Assembly: GCA_902589965.1 (NCBI GenBank) | Contig: CACIUX010000008.1 | Span: forward strand, 1-47,005 | Source: an uncultured SAR86 cluster bacterium | Lineage (GTDB): Bacteria; Pseudomonadota; Gammaproteobacteria; Magnimaribacterales; AG-339-G14 | Length of the DNA stretch: 47,005 bases | Reading direction: 5' to 3' | Shown: positions 34,703 through 42,795 of the stretch, piece after piece | Layout: each line of letters opens with the position of its first letter | Position numbering within the stretch: position 1 is the first letter of the stretch | Translations under genes and position numbers: made by a program | The notes under the pieces: generated by a model | Database searches by the model: none | Seen by the model: only the letters and a program-made list of their open reading frames with translations | What the model was told of the DNA's origin: nothing

Positions 34703-35770
34703 TCAACCTTTGTGGCGTCCCTGTAAATAATCATTAGATTGCATTTCAGTTAGCCTGCTTAAGGTCCTTTGAAATTTATCGGCAAGTCTTTTACCGGTGT
34801 ATATTTCATGTGGAAGAGGGTTGGATAGAAAAATTACTTTAACGTTTCGATCGTAACATTCATCTATAAAGGCTATGAATCTTCTTGCTGAATCTTCCTC
34901 TTCAATTACATTCAGATTGGAAATAAAAATGGTATGGAACTCTCTTGATAACTCGATATAGTCTGATGAACTTCTTGGGGAATTAAAAATTACATCAGCC
35001 GAAAAATGAATAATGTCGTTTGAAGAATCTTCAAAGGCAATCTTTCTACCCAAAATATCTATCGTACTTTGCCCAGAATTAGCTCCTTTAGATAATTGTT
35101 GGAATAATTTATTAAAGCTGCTTATTTTTTCAGAATCTATGGGGGAGAAATAAATCCCGCTTTTTTCTAATTCTCTTAATCTGTAGTCTGTTACTGACTC
35201 CAGACAAATAATTTCGCAATGGTTTTCAATAGCAGATATTGCAGAGAGAAAAGATTTTCGCTGTAATCCACCCATATAAAGGTCGCTAGGTTTTATGTTT
35301 GAGGTGAAAACCATTTTAACTTTCGAAGCCAATAGCTTTTCTAGTGACCTGCCAAGCAACATGGCATCTCCGATGTCTTCAACATAAAACTCATCGAAGC
35401 ATATAAGGTCATAATCTCTCTCTAATTCTGAGACCACAATACTTAAAGGGTCAGTTTTTCCTGATAACTCGGCTAATCTTGCATGGATTGATTGCATGAA
35501 TCTGTGGAAATGTTGACGAATCTTTTTCTCAGTACCTACCGAATCAAAAAATAAATCCATGAGCATTGTTTTACCTCTTCCAACGCCGCCATAGATGTAA
35601 ACACCTTCTAAAGAATTAGAAGATTTTCTGAAAAATCCTTTTATATTCTCAAGGATTCCATCCCTAACTATATTTTCAGAGAGGATCTCAAGTATTTCGA
35701 TAATTTTGAGCTGATCAGGATCCTTTTGAAGGATTCCTGATTCAACTTGCGCTAAGTATTCTTTTTTCAG
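34703..35770 (-). CDS. zapE: Cell division ATPase ZapE, non-canonical start
   Basis: An AFG1-like AAA-type ATPase that E. coli uses at the division septum. The Walker A motif GGVGRGKT is encoded upstream of the first in-frame ATG (35566). Translating back to the stop at 35785-35783 gives ESLILKKEYLAQVESGI and onwards, which matches the ZapE N-terminus, but no ATG, GTG or TTG occurs there. CTG at 35770 (giving MKKEY) or ATT at 35773 (touching the previous stop as TAATT) must start it. The length is then about 355 residues, near the E. coli 375. Later motifs are CFDEFYVEDIGDAMLLGR, TSNIKPSDLY, GLQRKSFL, RRFIAFIDECYDRNVKVI and RTLSRLTEMQS. Alternatively there is a sequencing error or a mutated start. 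Confidence 0.85.
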   Translation of the reverse strand: MKKEYLAQVESGILQKDPDQLKIIEILEILSENIVRDGILENIKGFFRKSSNSLEGVYIYGGVGRGKTMLMDLFFDSVGTEKKIRQHFHRFMQSIHARLAELSGKTDPLSIVVSELERDYDLICFDEFYVEDIGDAMLLGRSLEKLLASKVKMVFTSNIKPSDLYMGGLQRKSFLSAISAIENHCEIICLESVTDYRLRELEKSGIYFSPIDSEKISSFNKLFQQLSKGANSGQSTIDILGRKIAFEDSSNDIIHFSADVIFNSPRSSSDYIELSREFHTIFISNLNVIEEEDSARRFIAFIDECYDRNVKVIFLSNPLPHEIYTGKRLADKFQRTLSRLTEMQSNDYLQGRHKG

Positions 35771-35772
35771 AA

Positions 35773-36057
35773 TTAGACTTTCTTATGAACTGTAATCTCA
35801 GGAGCTCCTGCCATAAAAGGGGCTAATGCCATTCCAAGCGTTTTGAAATGTTCTGTTTGTGAATGACTTTGATGAGCTTCTTCAGTTTTATATAGTTCTA
35901 TCATCATAATGGTTTGAGGGTCATCGGTCTCATGCATTTCATAGTAAAAACAATCAGGTTCATTATCAGCTACTGCTTGAACCAATTTACCCATGGCTTC
36001 TATAAAATTATCTCTATCCCCGTCTTTAATTTTTAATTTAGCTATTACTCCAATCAT
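35773..36057 (-). CDS. Antibiotic biosynthesis monooxygenase (ABM) family protein
   Basis: The protein has 94 residues with the ferredoxin-like ABM fold. The opening strand IGVIAKLKIKDGDRDNFIEA, then EPDCFYYEMHETDDPQTIMMIELYKTEEAHQSHSQTEH (read as successive strands and a helix, residues 34-72) and a final FM-GAPEITVHKK fit the family. Members are quinol or flavin monooxygenases (YgiN-like) or haem-degrading enzymes; the substrate is unknown. It shares its TAA stop with the region that begins zapE. It diverges from the GST gene; a 10-base tandem repeat lies between them. Confidence 0.87.
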   Translation of the reverse strand: MIGVIAKLKIKDGDRDNFIEAMGKLVQAVADNEPDCFYYEMHETDDPQTIMMIELYKTEEAHQSHSQTEHFKTLGMALAPFMAGAPEITVHKKV

Positions 36058-36069
36058 TATTTATCCTCG

Positions 36070-36089
36070 TTGATTTAAATTGATTTAAG
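36070..36089. repeat. Ten-base tandem duplication between divergent genes
   Basis: TTGATTTAAA (36070-36079) is followed directly by TTGATTTAAG (36080-36089), nine of ten bases identical. It lies between the ABM and GST start codons. A period of one helical turn could suit a regulator, or it may be chance in A+T-rich DNA. Confidence 0.4.
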
Positions 36090-36127
36090 ATATCAAAGTA
36101 TAACCATTTAACACTCAAGGAGAAATC

Positions 36128-36742
36128 ATGATTAAAATTTGGGCTACGCAAGGTTCCAGAGCCATAAGACCAATATGGACTGCTGAAGAGATGGGATTAG
36201 ATTATGAACTAACGATGATGCCATTCCCTCCGAGAGTTTTTATGAAGGAATATCTTGATGTAAACATGCTGGGCACTATTCCTTATCTTACTGATGGTGA
36301 CGTGAAAATGACCGAATCAGTAGCTATGGCGCAATACTTGGTTGAAAAATATGGTCCGACAGATTTAAGAGTTTCACCAGATGAACCAGATTATCCATCT
36401 TATCTAAACTGGTTATTCCATTCAGATGCAACCTTAACTTTTCCTCAAACCGTTGTTCTTCGATATAAACTTCAAGAGCCTGGAGTCGCCGATGCTGCAG
36501 TTGATGGCTACAGCAGATGGTTTGTATCAAGATTGAAGTTGCTTGAAACGACATTGGAAGATAGAGAATTTCTTTGTTCTGACAGGTTTACTATCGCAGA
36601 TATATGCGTGAGTTATGCTATTACGCTGGCAGATTCTTTAGGTATTGAACAAGCGTTTAAACCTAATATTAAACGTTGGACAGATATGCTTTTTGAAAGA
36701 ACCGCTTACAAAAAATCTATGTCATTCAAGCACGAGGAATAA
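36128..36742 (+). CDS. Glutathione S-transferase family protein
   Basis: The protein has 204 residues. The N-terminal thioredoxin-like domain contains KIWATQGSRAIRPIWTAEEM, with Ser at the usual cysteine/serine position, then LGTIPYLTDGDVKMTESVAM, which holds the glutathione-binding cis-Pro and Glu-Ser pair. The helical C-terminal domain follows (FLCSDRFTIADICVSYAITL with the family Asp). The start is set by a strong AAGGAG motif. The substrate is unknown. It ends 9 bases before the convergent PepSY gene; a hairpin lies just inside that gene. Confidence 0.9.
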   Translation: MIKIWATQGSRAIRPIWTAEEMGLDYELTMMPFPPRVFMKEYLDVNMLGTIPYLTDGDVKMTESVAMAQYLVEKYGPTDLRVSPDEPDYPSYLNWLFHSDATLTFPQTVVLRYKLQEPGVADAAVDGYSRWFVSRLKLLETTLEDREFLCSDRFTIADICVSYAITLADSLGIEQAFKPNIKRWTDMLFERTAYKKSMSFKHEE

Positions 36743-36751
36743 AAATTTAAA

Positions 36752-37291
36752 TCAAGCTTTAGACTTAGGTCTAAAAAATAATATTATTCCTGTGATTGAG
36801 CTGATCAAAGCAAGGATTGAGAAGATTTTTAATAAAAGATTATTTATATCATCTCTATCGCGCCAGTCCATGATGTGAAGGCCCCACATTAAATCCCAAA
36901 GGCGCCATTCAAAAGTTCGAATGGCTACTATTTTTCCTAAACTTGGATCAATGTACACGTTTACTTCCTTATCTGAAGAATCTAAAGAGGATAATTTATA
37001 CAAGGGAAGGTTTCTCCCTCGAAACTCACTCCCTCTTTTTTCTTCTGTAATTTCCTCAACTGAAATTGGTTTTAGATAAGTTTTTTCTATCACTAATTCT
37101 TTTGCTTCATCAAAAGAAATTCTGCTTATTTTCTGTGGTGTAACTTGCTCAACTGATTTCAGATAATTTTCTCCTCTTATCTGATCAATTTTATTAAAAG
37201 AAAAGAATATTCCTGAGATAGTCCAAAGCAAGAGTTGGACTGAAACAACTAAACCAATAAATTTGTGAACTTTGCGGTTAGAAACGTTCAA
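36752..37291 (-). CDS. PepSY-domain membrane protein
   Basis: The protein has 179 residues. A membrane helix near the N-terminus (FIGLVVSVQLLLWTISGIFFSF, residues 11-32), a periplasmic PepSY-like domain (PQKISRISFDEAKELVIE, and YKLSSLDSSDKEVNVYIDPSLG), and a second helix near the end (LLLKIFSILALISSITGIILFF) are visible. It resembles the first part of larger PepSY-associated iron-uptake reductases (FoxB/PiuB-like), but is short. The function cannot be fixed; a role in iron or thiol redox handling is possible. It overlaps the DUF1295 gene by 4 bases. Confidence 0.82.
   Translation of the reverse strand: MNVSNRKVHKFIGLVVSVQLLLWTISGIFFSFNKIDQIRGENYLKSVEQVTPQKISRISFDEAKELVIEKTYLKPISVEEITEEKRGSEFRGRNLPLYKLSSLDSSDKEVNVYIDPSLGKIVAIRTFEWRLWDLMWGLHIMDWRDRDDINNLLLKIFSILALISSITGIILFFRPKSKA
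36758..36775. other. Hairpin at the GST/PepSY convergent junction
   Basis: TTTAGAC (36758-36764), loop TTAG, GTCTAAA (36769-36775) is a perfect 7-base stem inside the end of the PepSY gene. The minus-strand side leads into ATTTAAATTTTTA after a few bases, so it might be a weak terminator for that gene. Confidence 0.35.
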
Positions 37292-38160
37292 ATTTTTTTC
37301 GGAGGCATAGGAATTAGAATAGATGTTTTATTTAAATAACGTTGGTATTCCTCATTGCCTTTCCATTGTTTTCTTCCTCTTGCCTCAAGAAGACTAACAC
37401 CACTTATTCTTGTAAGTTGAATAAAAACAAAGATGGGTGATATCAATGCAAAATATAACCATCCTTCAAGCGATGGAAGGGCAACAATAGCAACACCAAA
37501 CCATAGCAATATCTCGCCGAAATAATTCGGATGCCTTGACCAAGACCAAAGGCCAGTTGTAATGAATTTATCTTCATTTTCTTTTTTCGCTCTAAATTTT
37601 GTTTTTTGATTATCTGCAATAACTTCTATTAGAAATCCGGTTAACCAAATTAAAAAACCAAGGATATGGATGACATTAAAACTTATTTCTTTTGGAGAGG
37701 AAATAGCAGCTAAAGCAGCCCCTAGAGATAATAAAACCCACAGACCTTGGACATTCCAAGTCATAAAGAACCACGAAAATTTAGTTTTCATTATTGTAAA
37801 TCTTTTATCTTCTCCAGCTTTTCTTACTCTCCAAAATAAGAAAGATCCTAGACGGATTGCCCAAATAGAGATCATTAGGGCTAATAAAATATTTATTAAA
37901 GACAAGTTTGGACTTAAAGATACAGATAAAATTGATATCGATATAAATGTGAGGCTTCCGGTTAAATCAAAGAAATGTTCAGTTTGATTTAAATAAGAAG
38001 GAATAAAAATCACATATTGAATTACAAAAATTATTAATGCACAAAATCCGAATAATGGTATCCCGGATATAGTAAGTGAATTTAAGCTGCATACCCAAGC
38101 CACCAAGAGAGCAACAGCAAGAGTTACTGCAGTGCCAATGTTTGATTGAGTTCTATTCAT
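37288..38160 (-). CDS. DUF1295 family membrane protein
   Basis: The protein has 290 residues with about eight membrane helices. The DUF1295/steroid-5-alpha-reductase-like signature is in the C-terminal half: QKTKFRAKKENEDKFITTGL, then WSWSRHPNYFGEILLWFGVA and a Glu-Ala-Arg-Gly before the end (LEARGRKQWKGNEEYQRYL). The family includes NAD(P)H-dependent lipid or sterol reductases and isoprenylcysteine methyltransferase relatives; no substrate is known here. It is first in a two-gene run with the PepSY gene and diverges from the small exported protein. Confidence 0.88.
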   Translation of the reverse strand: MNRTQSNIGTAVTLAVALLVAWVCSLNSLTISGIPLFGFCALIIFVIQYVIFIPSYLNQTEHFFDLTGSLTFISISILSVSLSPNLSLINILLALMISIWAIRLGSFLFWRVRKAGEDKRFTIMKTKFSWFFMTWNVQGLWVLLSLGAALAAISSPKEISFNVIHILGFLIWLTGFLIEVIADNQKTKFRAKKENEDKFITTGLWSWSRHPNYFGEILLWFGVAIVALPSLEGWLYFALISPIFVFIQLTRISGVSLLEARGRKQWKGNEEYQRYLNKTSILIPMPPKKI

Positions 38161-38232
38161 AATAAAATTCTACTATAAGACTTGATTTGGAGGCTTATTT
38201 AGATGATATTATTTATGAAAGTGGAGAAAAGA

Positions 38233-38661
38233 ATGAAAAACTTAATAAACAAAATTTTATTTTCAGGCATGTTGTTACTTTTAAGCTCAACTGCCTTTAG
38301 TTATTCAATTTCTGGAGATTCTTTTACGGCAAATCTAGAAATTGATACCATAAACTTCGGAAAGGAATACGCAGTAATTTCTGCTTCTGGAAGAGCTGGG
38401 GAATACGGAGCAGTTTATGCTGATTACAAATTAATGCCATCAAACGATCAAAGAAATTCTGGAACTATATCTGGGTTGGCAAGAGCAATTAACGATGATG
38501 GTGTGTTGACGGGTGCAAATCTAACTGGTGTATATAAGCGAAATGGCGGAATTATCAGTATTTATATGCTCGATGAATTAACCAATGGAGTGATTCATTA
38601 TGTAGAGGGTACAATAAATGTTGTCACTAAAAAAATAGAAATAGAGGTTTATCCTAAATAA
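38233..38661 (+). CDS. Small exported protein of unknown function
   Basis: The product has 142 residues. A clear signal peptide (MKNLINKILFSGMLLLLSST, cleavage probably after AFS) precedes a mostly beta-rich domain (SGDSFTANLEIDTINFGKEY, GAVYADYKLMPSND, and SGTISGLARAINDDGVLTGA). The start is set by GGAG 6 bases before ATG 38233; an in-frame ATG at 38203 would add ten residues before the signal peptide and lacks such a motif. The protein likely lives in the periplasm or on the surface. No family is recognised. The nitronate monooxygenase gene follows after 12 bases, so both may be co-expressed. Confidence 0.75.
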   Translation: MKNLINKILFSGMLLLLSSTAFSYSISGDSFTANLEIDTINFGKEYAVISASGRAGEYGAVYADYKLMPSNDQRNSGTISGLARAINDDGVLTGANLTGVYKRNGGIISIYMLDELTNGVIHYVEGTINVVTKKIEIEVYPK

Positions 38662-38663
38662 TT

Positions 38664-38667
38664 GGAG
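38664..38667 (+). promoter_or_regulatory. Ribosome-binding site of the nitronate monooxygenase gene
   Basis: GGAG lies 6 bases before ATG 38674 and fixes that start. The in-frame TTG at 38662 precedes the motif and is not used. Confidence 0.6.
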
Positions 38668-38673
38668 ATAATT

Positions 38674-39813
38674 ATGATGAATTCAAAAATTTGTGAACTA
38701 TTAGATATAGAGTTTCCGTTAGTTGCTTTTACGCATTGTCGAGATGTTGTAGTTGCTGTCTCAAAAGCAGGCGGATGCGGAGTTTTGGGTGCAGTGGGTA
38801 TGTCGCCTGAGCAATTGGAAAAAGAATTAAAATGGATCGATGATCATATTGACGGCAAACCTTACGGTGTTGATGTTCTTATTCCAAACAAAATGGTTGA
38901 TCAAAGTGAAAAGTTTGATGCAGAAAAATTAAAGAGCATGATTCCACAGGAGTATGCTGACTACAGAGCTGACATTCTGGAAAATCATGATATCGAAGCT
39001 TCTGAACTAAGAACCATCGATACAGCTGGTTCTAGTTTTGCTCAGAATACCAAAGCAGATGGTGCTAAAGCTCTGTTAGATGTTGCTTTTAGTCATCCGA
39101 TAAAACTTATAGCTAACGCCTTAGGTGTTCCACCTGACTGGATGTTAGAGATGGGAAAAGAAAATGACGTAAAGGTTGCTGCTTTATTAGGAACTGCACA
39201 ACATGCAATAAATCAAGTCAAGGCAGGAGTGGATATACTAGTAGTCTCAGGTACCGAAGCAGGTGGACACTGCGGAAGTGTTTCGACAATGGTGTTGATA
39301 CCAGAAGTGCACAAAGCAATCCAACCTTATGGAGATGTTCCAATCCTAGCTGCCGGCGGCATCGTTACAGGTCAACAGATGGCTGCTGCAATGGCAATGG
39401 GAGCATCTGGTGCATGGTGTGGTTCAGTTTGGTTAACTACAGTCGAATCTGAAGTGCCTCCCGTTATAAAAGAAAAAATGGTTGCTGCAAATTCTAGTCA
39501 AACTGTAAGATCAAGAAGCAGAACAGGAAAACATTCTAGGCAGTTGGTTTCTCCTTGGACTGAAGCATGGGAATCAGACAAGGCTCCTGATCCATTGCCA
39601 ATGCCATTGCAACCAATGGTTGCTGAACCAGCTCTTCAAAAAGTTAATAAATTAGCAGAAGGTGGTCATGCAGGAGCCCAAGATCTTTCCACTTATTGGG
39701 TAGGTCAGGGAGTTGGATTGATGAACGCCAGCATTTCAGCAAGCGATGTTGTTCAAGAATTCAAGGAAGACTTTATTTCTGCATACGAAAGACTTACAAA
39801 CTTTGTAAGTTGA
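38674..39813 (+). CDS. Nitronate monooxygenase-like FMN enzyme
   Basis: The protein has 379 residues, of the 2-nitropropane dioxygenase/nitronate monooxygenase TIM-barrel family. Its FMN phosphate site is in the AAGGIVTGQQMAAAMAMG stretch, and the catalytic His is in SGTEAGGHCGSVSTMVLIPE (about residue 195). GGCGVLGAVGMSPEQLEKEL near 30-50 and GKPYGVDVLI are family blocks. Some relatives act as enoyl reductases or on propionate-3-nitronate; the actual substrate is unknown. It follows the small exported protein gene by 12 bases. A perfect 9-base inverted repeat ends right before its stop codon. Confidence 0.9.
   Translation: MMNSKICELLDIEFPLVAFTHCRDVVVAVSKAGGCGVLGAVGMSPEQLEKELKWIDDHIDGKPYGVDVLIPNKMVDQSEKFDAEKLKSMIPQEYADYRADILENHDIEASELRTIDTAGSSFAQNTKADGAKALLDVAFSHPIKLIANALGVPPDWMLEMGKENDVKVAALLGTAQHAINQVKAGVDILVVSGTEAGGHCGSVSTMVLIPEVHKAIQPYGDVPILAAGGIVTGQQMAAAMAMGASGAWCGSVWLTTVESEVPPVIKEKMVAANSSQTVRSRSRTGKHSRQLVSPWTEAWESDKAPDPLPMPLQPMVAEPALQKVNKLAEGGHAGAQDLSTYWVGQGVGLMNASISASDVVQEFKEDFISAYERLTNFVS
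39792..39810. other. Perfect inverted repeat abutting the stop codon
   Basis: ACTTACAAA (39792-39800), C, TTTGTAAGT (39802-39810): nine paired bases, immediately before the TGA at 39811. As RNA it would form a 7-base stem with a 5-base loop. It lies in the junction of two convergent genes separated by 3 bases, without a T run. Confidence 0.5.
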
Positions 39814-39816
39814 AGG

Positions 39817-40611
39817 TTATAGATATTTGAGGAAGAATATTCCTTGAATATCTACAACATTTCTACCTAAAGCTGGCTGACTATCAAAGGCATGATCTTC
39901 ATCAGCATAGATATGGATTTCTGCAGTTCGATTATGTTTTTGAAGCTCTTCATAAAAATCTGTAGATTCGCTCAAAGGAACGACCTTATCCTTCGATCCG
40001 TGTATCAATAAGCAGGGAGGAAAAGATTCCAGATCCTGTTTTATAGGACTAGCTTTTATATAATCTTCTGAAGAAGCCTCCTCTCCCATCATAAAAGCAA
40101 AAGCATTGAATTTTCCTTCTGGAACTTCCTCTCTTACAAGAGTCGGAGGATACACAGCACATATTGCTTTTATTTTGCTATCAAAATCTTGATTGCCACC
40201 TTCTCCTTCAAGGCTAGGATCATTCGAAGCACACATCAAAGCTAAATGACCTCCTGCTGAGTTACCAGTAACTCCAATCCTATCTGGATCGATGCCGAGT
40301 TCTTCTGCATTAGCTTTTAGATAACGAATTGCACACTTAACATCTTCAATATGAGATGGCCATTTAGCTTCTTGAGATAGCCTATAAGATGCACATAAAC
40401 ATACAAACCCCATTCTAGACAATAAGATGCCATAGCCTCTAAGTTGAGTTTTATCACCTTCCATCCATCCACCGCCATGAATAACTACTACAGCGGGCTT
40501 TTTTGGATCTTTTGCTGGGGGAAGAAATAGATCAGCTAACAATTCCCTACTTCCAGCTTTTCCTATTACTACATCATCTTTGATGGAAACTAGCTTTTTT
40601 TTACTATTCAT
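39817..40611 (-). CDS. Alpha/beta hydrolase, HGGG-type esterase
   Basis: The protein has 264 residues. The oxyanion motif HGGGW (45-49), nucleophile Ser118 in GVTGNSAGGHLAL, Asp near 208 in LIHGSKDKVVPL, and His near 240 in ADEDHAF complete the catalytic triad of the hormone-sensitive-lipase/BD-FAE group. No signal peptide is seen, so it probably acts in the cytosol on short acyl or carbamoyl esters. It is downstream of the Fe-alcohol dehydrogenase (31 bases apart), which might feed or remove its alcohol product; this is only positional. Confidence 0.9.
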   Translation of the reverse strand: MNSKKKLVSIKDDVVIGKAGSRELLADLFLPPAKDPKKPAVVVIHGGGWMEGDKTQLRGYGILLSRMGFVCLCASYRLSQEAKWPSHIEDVKCAIRYLKANAEELGIDPDRIGVTGNSAGGHLALMCASNDPSLEGEGGNQDFDSKIKAICAVYPPTLVREEVPEGKFNAFAFMMGEEASSEDYIKASPIKQDLESFPPCLLIHGSKDKVVPLSESTDFYEELQKHNRTAEIHIYADEDHAFDSQPALGRNVVDIQGIFFLKYL

Positions 40612-40642
40612 TTCTTAAATAATTTCAGATCCATCAAAGCTT

Positions 40643-41773
40643 TTACATAGCACTTAAGAATAGTTCATGCCACTCATCTTGTGTTGGTTGTCTTGGAGTG
40701 GTGACATTACTAGGATCAGTCATAGAATGCGCCACCAGATCGGGGATCATATCTTCTGAAATACCCATCTCTGCTAGTCCACTGGGCAATCCTATATCAG
40801 CATTTAGTTTTTCAATTTCCTCTGCAAGATCTGAAGATTCTTTTATTCCCATTGCTCTACAAATCCTAGAGTACTTTTCTCCTACATGATCCTTATTAAA
40901 TCTTAATATTGTTGGCAAAATTACTCCATTCAATGTTCCATGATGCAATCTCAAATCTTGATCGGCTCCGGCGGCATGACTCATTGAGTGAACTGCACCA
41001 AGTCCTTTTGAGAAGGCCATTGCTCCTTCCGAGGAGGCCATCATCATATTCCATCGCGCATCTCTATCCTGGCCATCTTTACAAACTCTTTTTAAGCTTT
41101 CCTCTTTTATTATTTTTTCAATTCCATCAAGGCCTACTGCTTCAGCAGGCGGATCATTAATAGGAGACATGATTGCTTCAATACAATGTGTCAAAGCATC
41201 CATTCCTGCTCCAGCAGATAAAATAGGTGGCAAACCCAAAGTTAATTCAGGATCACATATGGCTGCTTTTGGTCTCAAATGTTCACTGGCAAGAATTAGC
41301 TTCCTTCCATCATTCATAATGATTACTGCACCATTAGATATTTCACTCCCAGTTCCTGATGTTGTTGGTATTGCAATCATTGGGATAGTTTCTTTTATTT
41401 TTCCATAGCCGCCTTCATTAATAGCATAGTTGATCACATTGCCCTCATGATTTGCCATCATAGCAACGGCTTTTCCTAAATCCATGCTCGATCCACCCCC
41501 AAATCCAATTACTCCATCACAATTATTTTCTTGATATAGATTTAATGCATCTTCAACAGCTTTTTCTGTGGGATTTGCAGGAGTTTCTTCAAAAAATGTT
41601 GGAGCGATTTCATTCGAAATAAGACCTCTGATTTTATCTGTCATACCGATTGAAGCAAGACCAGGATCTGTACATATCAGAGGATTTTTTATTCCAAGCT
41701 CTTTAAGTACATCAGTTATTTTGTTGATTGAACCATTCTCAAAATGAGGTCTGTTAAAAAAATTTAATTGCAT
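40643..41773 (-). CDS. Iron-containing alcohol dehydrogenase
   Basis: The protein has 376 residues, of the group III (Fe-ADH) family. The NAD-binding loop is GFGGGSSMDLGKAVAMM (90-106). IPTTSGTGSEIS (135-146) is the family signature. Metal ligands are Asp192 and His196 (MDALTHCIEA), His262 (GAVHSMSHAAGA) and His277/278 (LHHGTLN); the spacing between the last two is two residues longer than in E. coli FucO. It oxidises small alcohols or reduces aldehydes; the substrate is not known. It heads a pair with the HGGG esterase. Confidence 0.93.
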   Translation of the reverse strand: MQLNFFNRPHFENGSINKITDVLKELGIKNPLICTDPGLASIGMTDKIRGLISNEIAPTFFEETPANPTEKAVEDALNLYQENNCDGVIGFGGGSSMDLGKAVAMMANHEGNVINYAINEGGYGKIKETIPMIAIPTTSGTGSEISNGAVIIMNDGRKLILASEHLRPKAAICDPELTLGLPPILSAGAGMDALTHCIEAIMSPINDPPAEAVGLDGIEKIIKEESLKRVCKDGQDRDARWNMMMASSEGAMAFSKGLGAVHSMSHAAGADQDLRLHHGTLNGVILPTILRFNKDHVGEKYSRICRAMGIKESSDLAEEIEKLNADIGLPSGLAEMGISEDMIPDLVAHSMTDPSNVTTPRQPTQDEWHELFLSAM

Positions 41774-41907
41774 AATTACCTATCATCGTCTTTCTATTTT
41801 GTTATTAAAATATCAAGGTTTTCCTCAATTTACTACATGGTCACCTTAAATAGATAATCATCACAATAATAAACAAGCATTAAAAGAATGTAGAATTGTT
41901 CTTTTTT

Positions 41908-42795
41908 ATGAAAATGAATACCGCACTTGTAAATTGGATTTTAGTCTTATTTGTCAGCTTTAGCTGGGGAGCTTCCTTCATGTTTACAAGGCTAGCAGTA
42001 GATGAAATAGCTCCTACCTACTTAGTTGTCGCAAGACTTTTTCTGGCAAGTATCTTACTTGGTCCTATTTTTATCAGAAAAAAAGACTTAATTCTGATGA
42101 GCAAAGAAATACCCTCCATATTAATTCTCGGTATTATAAATGCTGCTTTACCATTCTTTCTTTTCGCTTACGCTGCGCAAGATTTAAGTGCAGGAATGTT
42201 ATCAATATTAAATGGTACCTCTCCATTATTTGCATTAATTATTGCTATAACTTGGTTTAGGCAAAATACCACTATGATGCAAATTTTAGGTTTAGGTTTA
42301 GGATTTATAGGATTAATGGTATTTATTGGCATAGATCAAATATCTTTTATTTTTTATCCAGTGTTACTATGCTTGATAGGTGCATTTTGCTACGCGTATT
42401 CAAATAATATTCTTTTTAGACTCAACCACATCAAGTCCGCAGCTCTGGCATCGGTCACCATGATTTCAGGATTTTTCTTCTCGTTGCCATTAATCTTTTT
42501 GGAACCCACATATTTTTCGATGGACTTATCTTTAAAAATAATTTTTGCAATTTTTTTTCTTGGGTTAGTTTCAACTGGAGTATCGTTTATTGCTTACGTT
42601 GTGTTGCTTCAAAGATCATCACCGGTTCAAGCTTCTTCAATTATATTCCTAGTTCCTGTGACAGGGATATTCTGGGGCGCGATCTTTTTAGATGAAGTTA
42701 TTACTACCAATGTTTTACTTGGTGCAGGCTTTATTCTCTTTGGAATTGCCTTAACAAATCTTTTTAAACCTAAAGTTCTTTCTAGGGACGCCTAA
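41908..42795 (+). CDS. EamA/DMT family transporter
   Basis: The protein has 295 residues with ten membrane helices in two EamA repeats. The family pattern SFSWGASFMFTRLAVDEIAP-type opening, then LFAYAAQDLSAGMLSILNGTSPLFALI and the second-half FIAYVVLLQRSSPVQASSI with PVTGIFWGAIFLDE, are clear. It probably exports amino acids or other metabolites. The ATG at 41908 is preferred over the earlier TTG at 41896. The last 14 bases overlap the convergent sodium symporter gene. The 134 bases before it contain no other gene. Confidence 0.9.
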   Translation: MKMNTALVNWILVLFVSFSWGASFMFTRLAVDEIAPTYLVVARLFLASILLGPIFIRKKDLILMSKEIPSILILGIINAALPFFLFAYAAQDLSAGMLSILNGTSPLFALIIAITWFRQNTTMMQILGLGLGFIGLMVFIGIDQISFIFYPVLLCLIGAFCYAYSNNILFRLNHIKSAALASVTMISGFFFSLPLIFLEPTYFSMDLSLKIIFAIFFLGLVSTGVSFIAYVVLLQRSSPVQASSIIFLVPVTGIFWGAIFLDEVITTNVLLGAGFILFGIALTNLFKPKVLSRDA

